NCBI GenBank assembly: GCA_963546395.1
Contig: CAUUMS010000002.1
Coordinates: forward strand, 1-64,000
Length of the DNA: 64,000 bases
From: Bacteroides_D sp963546395
GTDB lineage: Bacteria > Bacteroidota > Bacteroidia > Bacteroidales > CAJPTX01
Direction of reading: 5' to 3'
Numbering within the stretch: the stretch's first letter is position 1; the number at the start of each line of letters is the position of its first letter. The notes beneath the pieces were generated by a model that searched no databases, was not told the origin of the DNA, and worked only from the letters and a program-made list of their open reading frames with translations. Of the stretch, positions 7,399 to 17,000 are shown in pieces. A program made the translations under genes and the position numbers.

Positions 7399-9198
7399 AT
7401 GATGCGTTGGGCGAATCCGTTACGGGTGCTTGACAGGCCCCTCTTGCTGGGCTGCAATGCGCTGAGGGCCCGTTGGCTCGAGTGGCCGAAGGTTAGCCGC
7501 ATCGTGCTGATGCTCCTGTTCGCGCTGGCCTATGCGCCTCACCTGTGGCAGGTGACCTACATGCTCAACCGTGGATTCTACTTCGGGGCGGTGCTTGCAC
7601 AGATCGTCGTGGCCCTTCTCGTGGTGCTGCTGCCGCTCCTGATCCTTCCGGTGCGGGTTTGGCTGCTGGTGGAGGGCCTCGTGCTGCTGCTGTTCCCCCT
7701 CGAGCTCACAAGCTGGCTGACGTTGCGCGAGCCGTTGAGCTATTCCGTCTACTGTGCCGTGCGGCGCACCACTTTCCACGAGGCCTCGAGTCAGCTGATG
7801 GCATTCCTGATTCCTGCCGTGCTCTTTGTGGGTCTGATGGTGGCGTACTTCGTGCTCACGTTCCGCCATGCGCCCCGGGGATTCGCGCTGCGTTGGCGTC
7901 AACGTCTGGTGGGTCTAGTAATCTTTGCCGTGCTCTTTGTGGCTACGCCGATCCTGGCCGTTCGCCCGGTGGTGAATGGTGACGGGCTGCTCTACTGGGC
8001 CTACCACTATCGGGAGGCCTATCGTCACCTCTCGATGGCGACGTTCCCGCTGGATGTCGTCTCGCACACCATGCGCTACCAGGAAGAGATGCGCGCAGCC
8101 GAGGATATGTTTGCCATGCGGGGCCAGCCTCCCATGGAGGACTTGCAGAAGCCGACCGACACGGTGCCCACCCTGGGTATACTGGTGATAGGGGAAACCT
8201 CCAGGGCATGCAACTGGTCGCTGGCCGGCTATGCGCGGGATACGAATCCGCGCCTCTCGAAGCGGAGCGATCTGCACTTCTTCACAGATGTGTACAGCGG
8301 TGCCAACAACACCATAAATGCTGTGCCCATGCTGCTGTCGACAGCCACGCCCGAGGCGAAGGATCGTTGGATGCATGAGCCCTTTGTCACCGAGGTGCTC
8401 GCAGCCGCAGGCTACCGTGTGACCTGGGTGACGCTCCAGGGCGAGGGTGAGGTGTGGCTCTCGGCCCTGCTGAAGTCGTGCGATTCGAAGCACATTGTCA
8501 CGTCCACCGTCTTCGATGCATCGCCCATGGATGGCACGCTCGTTCGCTACGTGGACGAATTCCTGAGTGAGAATGAGGGTCGGAATGCGCTGCTGGTGCT
8601 CCACACCATGGGGGGCCATTTTCAGTATACCGATCGCTACCCTGCGCAGGAGGCCTATTTTCAGCCCGAGATGTCGAGGGACTACAAGCGTTGGCTACGC
8701 ATGCTCAATTCCGGCATGCGCGAGGAGCTGGTAAATTCGTTTGACAACACCGTGCGCTACACTGATAAGGTGCTCGACTCGGTGATACGTCGCCTGGAGT
8801 CTGCCCATCGTTCGGCCTTTATGCTCTACGTGTCCGATCATGGGGAGAATCTTTACGATGCCCCCGACGTGGGGGTTCTCCATGCGAGTGCCAAGCCTTC
8901 GCACTACGAGGCGCATGTTCCCTACCTGGTGTGGCTGTCGCCCGAGTACAGGCGCAGACACCCCGAGCGTGATGCTACGCTGTCGGCGCACCGGGCCTCG
9001 AGGGTGCAGAGCACCTGCACATTTCACACCCTGTTGGGTTTAGCGGGCGTGCGTTACGCAGGCTACGATGCGCAGCGGAGTCTTGTGGACACAGCCTTTC
9101 GGCCATCCACCATGCGGCCTGTGCTGGGCAATGGGGGCGAGGTGGTGACGGAGCCACCCTACCCCACGGATGGAACCTGTGCGTGCGGTGCACGTTAA
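7399..9198 (+). CDS. EptA-like phosphoethanolamine transferase
   Basis: An inner-membrane enzyme of the alkaline phosphatase/sulfatase superfamily that moves phosphoethanolamine from phosphatidylethanolamine to lipid A or other glycans. About five hydrophobic segments lie in residues 34-186, followed by a periplasmic catalytic domain. The nucleophile region is GETSRACNWSLAGYARDTNP (Thr267 by count), as in EptA/PmrC. HTMGGHFQYTDRYP matches the family HxxGSHxPxY...RYP. The late metal site is SDHGEN (Asp480, His481), followed by HYEAHVPYLVWLS. At 599 residues it is close to family length. The frame is open further upstream, but the promoter at 7338 and the TAGGAG before 7399 favour this start. 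In Gram-negatives this modification lowers lipid A charge and raises polymyxin tolerance; the acceptor here is unknown. Confidence 0.85.
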   Translation: MMRWANPLRVLDRPLLLGCNALRARWLEWPKVSRIVLMLLFALAYAPHLWQVTYMLNRGFYFGAVLAQIVVALLVVLLPLLILPVRVWLLVEGLVLLLFPLELTSWLTLREPLSYSVYCAVRRTTFHEASSQLMAFLIPAVLFVGLMVAYFVLTFRHAPRGFALRWRQRLVGLVIFAVLFVATPILAVRPVVNGDGLLYWAYHYREAYRHLSMATFPLDVVSHTMRYQEEMRAAEDMFAMRGQPPMEDLQKPTDTVPTLGILVIGETSRACNWSLAGYARDTNPRLSKRSDLHFFTDVYSGANNTINAVPMLLSTATPEAKDRWMHEPFVTEVLAAAGYRVTWVTLQGEGEVWLSALLKSCDSKHIVTSTVFDASPMDGTLVRYVDEFLSENEGRNALLVLHTMGGHFQYTDRYPAQEAYFQPEMSRDYKRWLRMLNSGMREELVNSFDNTVRYTDKVLDSVIRRLESAHRSAFMLYVSDHGENLYDAPDVGVLHASAKPSHYEAHVPYLVWLSPEYRRRHPERDATLSAHRASRVQSTCTFHTLLGLAGVRYAGYDAQRSLVDTAFRPSTMRPVLGNGGEVVTEPPYPTDGTCACGAR

Positions 9199-9305
9199 AT
9201 ATTCCGCTGGCTCACGAGCTGCCAGGGGACAGGCGCAGCGGCCACCGGGTGGGATGAACTCGCCCGAGGGGCGCACATATTGCCGGGGCTGTAATTGTTT
9301 TTCCC

Positions 9306-9313
9306 TACCTTTG
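9306..9313 (+). promoter_or_regulatory. Promoter -7 box for pdxA-ruvA-sprA
   Basis: TACCTTTG, an exact TAnnTTTG match, 58 bases before pdxA. A TTG at 9280-9282 sits about 23 bases upstream, slightly far for the -33 element. Confidence 0.6.
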
Positions 9314-9371
9314 CGTAGGAACAGCTATAGGGCGCAACGGGCAGGGCGTTGGGTGTAAAGGTGCGGGCGGT

Positions 9372-10430
9372 ATGATAGATGGCAAGGCGGTAATAGGCAT
9401 CACGCAGGGCGATGCGAATGGGGTGGGCTACGAGGTGATGCTGCGCGCGCTGGTGGAGCCGCATTTCACCGAGCAGTTTGTGCCCATCATCTACGGATCG
9501 GGTCGCGTGGTGTCCTACTATAAGAAGGTGTTGGGTTTGCCAGGCCTCAACTTTCAGGTAATCCAGTCACCGGCCCAAGCGCAACCGCGCCGCATCAATC
9601 TCATCGAGTCGCTGACGGAGGAGTTTCATGTGGAGATGGGTGAGCCCACCCGGGCGGCAGGCGAGGCAGCTCGTCAGGCCCTGGAGCGTTTTCTCACCGA
9701 CTGGCGTGGCGGCGGAATAGATGCGCTGGTGACGCTGCCAGTGAATAAGCAGGCGATGCAGGGGGCCGATTTCCAGTTCCCGGGGCACACCGAGTATCTG
9801 GCCTCGGCCACCGAGGGCGAGCCGCTGATGATGATGGTGTCCGATCGTCTGCGTCTGGGGGTTGTCACAGGGCATATGCCGCTGGCTAAAGTGCCAGAGG
9901 CCATAACGGAGGAGCTGATACTCCAGCGTCTGCGTATACTGCGCGAGAGTCTGCGCCGAGATTTCGAGATCGAGAATCCGCGTATTGCCGTCCTTGCGCT
10001 CAATCCGCATGCGGGTGAGCATGGACTCCTGGGTCTAGAGGAAGAGGACATCATAGAGCCCGCCATTGCGCAGGCGAATAAGGAGGGGATGATTGCCGTG
10101 GGGCCCTTCGCGGCAGATGGGTTCTTTGGCGCAGGTCAGTGGGTGCACTACGATGCTGTGCTGGCCATGTACCACGACCAGGGACTCGTGCCGTTCAAGA
10201 CTATCGCCTTCGAGGGAGGGGTCAACTTTACGGCTGGGCTGCCACTGGTGCGCACGTCGCCGGCGCACGGCACGGCTTATGGGCTGGTGGGTAAGGGCGT
10301 GGCCTCATGCATCCCATTCCGCGAGGCGGTGTATGCGGCCATGGACATTGCGCGCCGCCGGGCACGCACGGACACATTGCGCGCCGGAGCACTTCCGCCC
10401 AGGGATGCTGGGACGAAGAAGGAGGAGTGA
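9372..10430 (+). CDS. pdxA: 4-hydroxythreonine-4-phosphate dehydrogenase
   Basis: PdxA oxidises 4-phosphohydroxy-L-threonine in the DXP-independent pathway to pyridoxal phosphate. The 352 residues begin with GKAVIGITQGDANGVGYEV, the family opening (GDPxGIGxE, here GDANGVGYE). Metal-binding histidines are visible in FPGHTEYLA, and late in the protein in YHDQGLVPFKTIAFEGGVNF and SPAHGTAYG. The stop codon lies 2 bases before the ruvA ATG, so the two are co-transcribed. Confidence 0.93.
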   Translation: MIDGKAVIGITQGDANGVGYEVMLRALVEPHFTEQFVPIIYGSGRVVSYYKKVLGLPGLNFQVIQSPAQAQPRRINLIESLTEEFHVEMGEPTRAAGEAARQALERFLTDWRGGGIDALVTLPVNKQAMQGADFQFPGHTEYLASATEGEPLMMMVSDRLRLGVVTGHMPLAKVPEAITEELILQRLRILRESLRRDFEIENPRIAVLALNPHAGEHGLLGLEEEDIIEPAIAQANKEGMIAVGPFAADGFFGAGQWVHYDAVLAMYHDQGLVPFKTIAFEGGVNFTAGLPLVRTSPAHGTAYGLVGKGVASCIPFREAVYAAMDIARRRARTDTLRAGALPPRDAGTKKEE

Positions 10431-10432
10431 GG

Positions 10433-11020
10433 ATGTACGAATTTGTGGAGGGGGTAATAGAGTCGCTCACGCCCACGAGTGTGGTGGTGGTGGTGACGGG
10501 AGGTGTGGGTTACCTGCTCCAGATCGGCATGCTCAGTTACGGGGCACTCGAGGGTAAGACCTCGGCACGCTTGTATGTGCACCAGGTGCTGCGCGAGGAT
10601 GCCAACGAGCTCTACGGCTTTTGCACCCAGCGCGAGCGGGCCCTCTTCCGGATGTTGATATCTGTGAGCGGGGTGGGCCCCAATACGGGGCGCATGCTCC
10701 TGTCGGCGTACGACTTGCAGGAGCTGGTGGATTTTATCGCCAATGGCGATGAGAAGGCACTCTGCCGCGTGAAGGGCATCGGCTCTAAGACGGCGTTGCG
10801 GGTGATAGTGGATTTGCAGGGGAAGATGAGCTCTTTTGGAGCTGTGGAGGGGGCTCCGCAGAAGTCCCTAGGCAATACGGCTAAGAGTGAGGCGTTAACT
10901 GCATTGGTGACACTGGGCTTTGCGCGCGCGGCCAGCGAGAAGGTGTTGGATCAGCTCGTGGTGCGTGATGCCTCGGCGAACGTCGAGCAGCTAATAAAAC
11001 AGGCTCTCAGACAGTTGTAG
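10433..11020 (+). CDS. ruvA: Holliday junction branch migration protein RuvA
   Basis: RuvA binds four-way DNA junctions as a tetramer and loads the RuvB motor. From the ATG at 10433 the protein is 195 residues, the usual length. The OB-fold domain opens MYEFVEGVIESLTP and includes GGVGYLLQI. Two helix-hairpin-helix motifs follow: SVSGVGPNTGRMLLSAY and RVKGIGSKTALRVIVDL. The C-terminal three-helix domain (ALTALVTLGFARAASEKVL) contacts RuvB. An open frame runs upstream to 10307, but that part overlaps pdxA and has no RuvA homology. The linkage ruvA-sprA is common in Bacteroidota. Confidence 0.95.
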   Translation: MYEFVEGVIESLTPTSVVVVVTGGVGYLLQIGMLSYGALEGKTSARLYVHQVLREDANELYGFCTQRERALFRMLISVSGVGPNTGRMLLSAYDLQELVDFIANGDEKALCRVKGIGSKTALRVIVDLQGKMSSFGAVEGAPQKSLGNTAKSEALTALVTLGFARAASEKVLDQLVVRDASANVEQLIKQALRQL

Positions 11021-11044
11021 TACCGGTGAGCATGCGAGTGAGGA

Positions 11045-14000
11045 ATGCTAGGGATGAATAGGCAACAGAGGGCATTTGTGAACTCGCTCGTGCTGCTTGC
11101 GCTGTTGTTTGGCGTGGGGCACGTGGCTGCGCAAGGGGGACCGAAGGAGCGGGTGCCGGCCGTCGGCATGAAGTCTGTCTCGACTGAGCGTCATGAGGTG
11201 GTGTACGACCCCGTAACGCAACGCTACTTCGTGTACAACAAGATCGGCAACGTCACGGTGGGCCGCCCCCGTGTGATGACGGCGCAGGAGTACCGCGATT
11301 TTCGCCGCGAGGAGGCGATGCGCGATTACTGGCAGGGGAAGCGCGACGAGAAGAGCACCACGGCCGGGGGATCGCTGCTGCCACAGTTGCAGGTGGGGGG
11401 CGAGTCGTTCGACAGGGTCTTCGGCAGCAACGTCATCGAGATTGTACCCCAGGGTTCGGCAGAGCTGCTCTTTGGGATCACGAATTCACGCACCGATAAC
11501 TACGCCATCCCAGAGGATGTGCGTAGCAACACGACATTCGACTTCGATACCAAGCTACAGGTCAACCTCACAGGGCGTGTGGGGGAGAAGTTACGCATGG
11601 ATCTCAAGTACAACACCGAGGCCACATTTGACTTTGAGCAGAATGTGAAGGTGGAGTACACGGGGACAGAGGATGAGATCATCCAGAAGATAGAGGCTGG
11701 TAATGTGACGATGCCTCTGCCAGGGACGCTGATCACGGGGAGCCAGAGCCTGTTCGGCTTTCGCACCGATCTCAAGTTCGGTCGCCTGGGGGTGTCCACC
11801 ATCTTCTCACAGCGCAAGGGGCAATCGCAGACCATAGAGGTGAAGGGCGGGGCGCATGCCAAGCGTTTTGAGGTGCGGGCCGATCAGTACGAGGCGAATA
11901 AGCACTTCTTCCTGTCGCAGTTCTTCTACCACCGCTACGATGCGGCACTGTCGCACCTTCCGCTCATCAACTCGGGGTTTGAGGTCACCAAGATAGAGGT
12001 CTGGATCACGAATAAGCAGTCACGGTTTGAGGATTCGCGCGACCTGGTGGCTTTCGTGGATCTGGCGGAGATCGACCGTGACATCTACGCGCGCAGCGTG
12101 GTGTCTCCGGTGGGTGGGGCCACGAGCCCGGCAAATGAGGCTAACACGCTCTACGGGGATATGTCGCGGGGCCCCTACGCGGGCATACGCCAGATAGCCA
12201 ACGTGACACCGCTACTGGCACCGCTTGCGGCACGGAATTTCCGCAATGGGCGCGACTACGAGAAGCTGGAGAATGCGCGGCGGCTGAAGCCGTCGGAGTT
12301 TACGCTGAACTCGAAGCTGGGCTACATCTCGCTGAACCTGTCGCTGAATGCGGATGAGATACTGGCTGTGGCCTATGAGTACACCTTTGGGGGGCGCACC
12401 TACAAGGTGGGTGAGCTATCGACAGACGGGATCGATTCGCCCCAGGCGTTGATTGTGAAGCTCCTGAAGGGCACAGAGCTGTCGCCTGCCATGCCGACGT
12501 GGCGGCTGATGATGAAGAACGTCTACGCGCTGGGCGCCTTCCAGATATCGCAGCAGGATTTCAACCTCGACGTGCTGTATCAGGACGACGAGATAGGGAC
12601 GGCGGTGAACTACCTCTCCGCGGGGCGGGTGCGCCATGAGCCGCTGCTTTCGGTGCTCAACCTCGACAACCTGAATCCGCAGGGGAACACGGGGCCCGAT
12701 GGGGTGTTCGACTTCATTGAGGGGGTAACGATCCTCTCGGCCTCGGGGCGGATTATCTTCCCGGAGGTAGAGCCATTCGGTCGCTACCTGGCGGCGAAGA
12801 TTGGGGATCCGGCCGTGGCTAGTCAGATTGTCTACCCAGAGCTGTATGACTCCACGCTGTCGAGGGCGCAGCAGTCGGCTGAGAAGAATCGCTTTTTGCT
12901 CCGGGGCGAGTACCGAGCTAGCAGCAACTCTGAGATTCCGCTCAATGCGCCGAATGTGCCCAAGGGCTCGGTGGTGGTGACGGCGGGCGGTAAGCGCCTG
13001 GTGGAGAACGTGGACTACGTGGTGGATTACCTGCTGGGGACGGTGCGGATTATCAACCAGGGGCTGCTGGAGTCGGGGACACCGATTAAGATTTCGCTCG
13101 AGAGCAACCTAGGGGTCGATTTCCAGACTAAGACGCTAATCGGGACGCACCTTAACTATGCGTTCAATGACCGGTTCAATATCGGGGGTACGGTGCTGAA
13201 TCTGACAGAGCGGCCGCTCACGAAGAAGGTGAGCTATGGGAATGAGGCGATGTCTAATACCATCTGGGGGCTTAACCTGTCGTATGAGGAGGAGCTGCCG
13301 TGGCTGACGCGGGCAATAGACTTTTTGCCGCTGATAGAGACGAAGGAGAAGTCGGCCGTGACGTTCGAGGCTGAGATGGCGCACTTTATCCCGGGCCAGT
13401 CGGGCCATCTGGACAAGCGCGCCTCGGTGTACCTGGATGACTTCGAGGCTAGCAAGTCGACGATAGATCTACGCATGTGGAGTGCCTGGAGCATCGCCAG
13501 CACGCCGCAAGGACAGCCGACACTCTTCGCGGAGGGCGATCTGGTGAATGACCTGCGCTACGGCATGGGTCGTGCCCGATTTGCCTGGTATACCATCGAT
13601 CCGCTGTTCGTGCGGAATTCGTCGTTGACACCACCCCACATTCGGAATAACCCCGATGCGCAGAGTAGCCACTTTGTGAGGGAGGTGGAGGAGCAGGAGA
13701 TATTCCCCAATCGCCAGACGGCGCAGGGGCTACCCACGACGGTACCGGTGCTCAACGTGGCTTACTACCCGACAGAGCGCGGGCCCTACAACTACGATGT
13801 GGATGGGGCTTTGGCCGATGGTAGCTTGTCGCACCCGGAGAAGCGCTGGGGGGGGATGATGCGCGCGCTGCCGCTGACAGACTTCGAGGGCTCGAATATA
13901 GAGTACATCGAGTTTTGGATGATGGATCCCTTCGTGGAGGGAGCCACGGGAGGCGGTGATTTGTATTTCAACCTGGGGAATATCTCAGAGGACATTCTGC

Positions 14001-17000
14001 GTGATGGTCGCAAGTCGTTTGAGAATGGGCTCCCGGGGAATGGTGGTTCCGAGGGGGTAGAGACCACGGTGTGGGGGCGTGTGCCCACGGTGCAGTCATC
14101 GGTGATGGCCTTTGACAACAACCAGGCTACGCGTGCGAGGCAGGACGTGGGGCTGGACGGTCTGTCAGATGAGCTGGAGCGTTCGTTCCATGCGGACTTT
14201 GTGCAGCGCACGGAGGTGAAGTTCGGGGCCGATTCGGAGGCTGCCCGCCTGGCTCGTCAGGATCCGTCGTCTGACGACTATCGCTACTTCCGTTCCACGG
14301 CTTGGGATGAGCAGGCGACGGGCATTCTGGATCGCTACAAGTATTTCAACAACACCGATGGGAATAGCCCCACGCCCGAGCAGTCGAAGGAGAGCTACCC
14401 TACGCTGGCCACGACGCTACCCGATGTGGAGGACTTGAACCGGGACAACACGCTGAGCGATAACGAGAGCTACTACCAGTATAAGGTTTCCATTCGCCCG
14501 GGCGATTTGCAGGTGGGCTCCAATTATGTGACAGATAAGGTGGTGGCGCGAGCCAAGCTGGCTAACGGCAGGGAGTCGGATGTGGCGTGGTATCAGTTCA
14601 AGATTCCTGTTCGTGAGTATTCGCAGCGCGTGGGGCATATACAGGATTTCAAGTCCGTGCGTTTCATTCGTATGTTCCTGCGCAGCTTTAGCCAGCCGGT
14701 GGTGCTACGTTTCGCCACGCTTGGGTTGGTGCGAGGCGAGTGGCGACGTTACGATCGCTCCCTACTCGACCCGCAGGAGCAGCTGGGCGGTGGGGCTAAC
14801 GCGGCTACGACGTTCGAGGTGTCGGCGGTGAACATAGAGGAGAACAATGCGCGCACACCGGTCAACTACGTCCTGCCCCCCAACGTGACGCGGGAGATAG
14901 ACGCTAGTCAGGCCGTGGAGAATGAGCTCAACGAGCAGTCCATGGAGCTCAAGGTGCTCGACCTGGCCGACGGGGATGCACGGGCTGCGTACCGATCGGT
15001 GGGTTACGACCTGCGGCAGTATAAGAAGCTGGCACTCGATGTGCATGCTGAGGCTGTGCCGGGGCACTCGCTGGCTGACGGGGAGCTGAGGCTGTTCTTG
15101 CGACTGGGAACCGATTACACGAACAGCTATTACGAGTACGAGGTTCCGCTGCGGCTTACGGCACCCGGGTTTTACAGCAACAATAGCCAGGCCGATAGGC
15201 GGGAGGTGTGGCCTGCGGAGAATGCGTTGGATATAGACCTCTCCATTTTCCGGAAGGCTAAGCTAGCGCGCGATGATGCTGCTAGGGGCAGCGGCGGTCG
15301 CATCACGGCGAGGACACCCTACACGATGTCGGATGGGGATCGGAATGTCATTGTGCTCGGGTACCCCAATCTGGCCGATGTGCGGGTGCTTATGATAGGT
15401 ATTCGCAACCCGCGTAAGCGCGATCCGAATGACGATGGCCTTGCCAAGTCGGCGGTGGTGTGGGTGAATGAGCTACGCCTGGCACGTATTGCCGACCATG
15501 GTGGCTGGGCGGCATTGGCCTCGATGAATGTGAAGATGGCCGACTTCGGTTTGCTCACGCTCTCGGGTCGCATGGAGACTCCAGGCTTCGGGGCACTCGA
15601 GAGCCGGGTGAACAATCGGGCCAAGGAGACGACGTATCAGTACGATGCGAGTAGCACGCTGGAGTTAGGCAGGTTCTTTCCCAAGAAGTGGGAGGTTAGC
15701 ATCCCGATGTTCGTGGGCTACGGCGAGACGTTTGCCAATCCGGAGTATAATCCCCTTGACCCAGATGTGCCATTCAAGGAGGCCCTGGAGCATATGCCCA
15801 ACGCCTCGGCGCGCGACTCTTTGCGGCGCATAGCCCAGGACTACACCCGGCGGCGCAGCATCAACTTCACGAACGTGAGGGTGAATAAGGTCTCACGTAA
15901 CCCGATGATATGGGATCCGGCTAACTTCTCACTCTCCTACTCCTACAGCGAGGTGAACGTGCGGAACGTGAAGACGGAGTATCGCAATCAGATCAATCAC
16001 CGGGGGGCATTTGCCTATGCGTACAACGCCAGGCCAAAGAGCGTGGAGCCGCTACGCAAAGTGAAGTGGCTCTCAAGTCCGTACCTGGCATTGATCCGTG
16101 ATTTCAATTTTACCTACCTGCCCAAGCAGCTGTCATTCCGCACGGAGATTACCCGGAGTTATCTGGAGCAGCGGCTACGCAATATCAATAGCCCGAAGTT
16201 GCAGATGCGGCCTACCTATGCCAAGGGCTTCAACTGGCTGCGTAACTACGGCGTGAACTGGGATATCACGCAGAACCTACGTTTTGACTTCACGGCCAGC
16301 AATGTGGCAGTGATCGATGAGCCCGAGGGGCCAGTGGATCGCAATCTCGACCGGGATCTCTACTACCAGTGGCGCGATTCGGTGTGGCGAGGAGTAAGGC
16401 ATTTTGGTCGCACTACGCAGTACACCCACAGGGCTGGGCTATCGTATAATCTCCCACTGAGCAAGATTCCGTTCCTGGCGTGGCTGAGTGCCAGCGCATC
16501 GTATAATACCGATTACCGTTGGGATGCAGCTCCTCGGTTGGCTGATACTGTGCGGGTGGTAGTGGGGAATAAGGTGCAGAACGCAGCAGCGCTCAACGTG
16601 ACGGCCCAGGCGAATCTGGTGTCGCTCTACTCGAAGATTGGCTATCTGCAACGGGTGAATCAGAATTTTGACCGTCTGGCCAATGGCCAATCGTTGCATC
16701 AGAAGCAGGAGTTTAGGGATGTTCGCTACGAGCGGGATCGCTTCACCCTGTCGGCAGGCCGCCCACGTACGGTATCCCACTCGCTCGGCATTGAGGATGT
16801 GCGCGTGAAGCTCTTTGACGATCGGGGAGGCGAGGTGCCCTGCCAGGTAGAAGTGCTCAGCGATTCGAAGGTTAGGGTCACATCTGACGTTGAGGTGCGA
16901 CGGGGACGCATCGAGGTGACGGGTAAGAAGCCAAAGTCGGACTTCTCGCCTCAGCTCGTGCTGGATGGTGTGCTGCGGGCCCTGATGGGGATCCGTAATG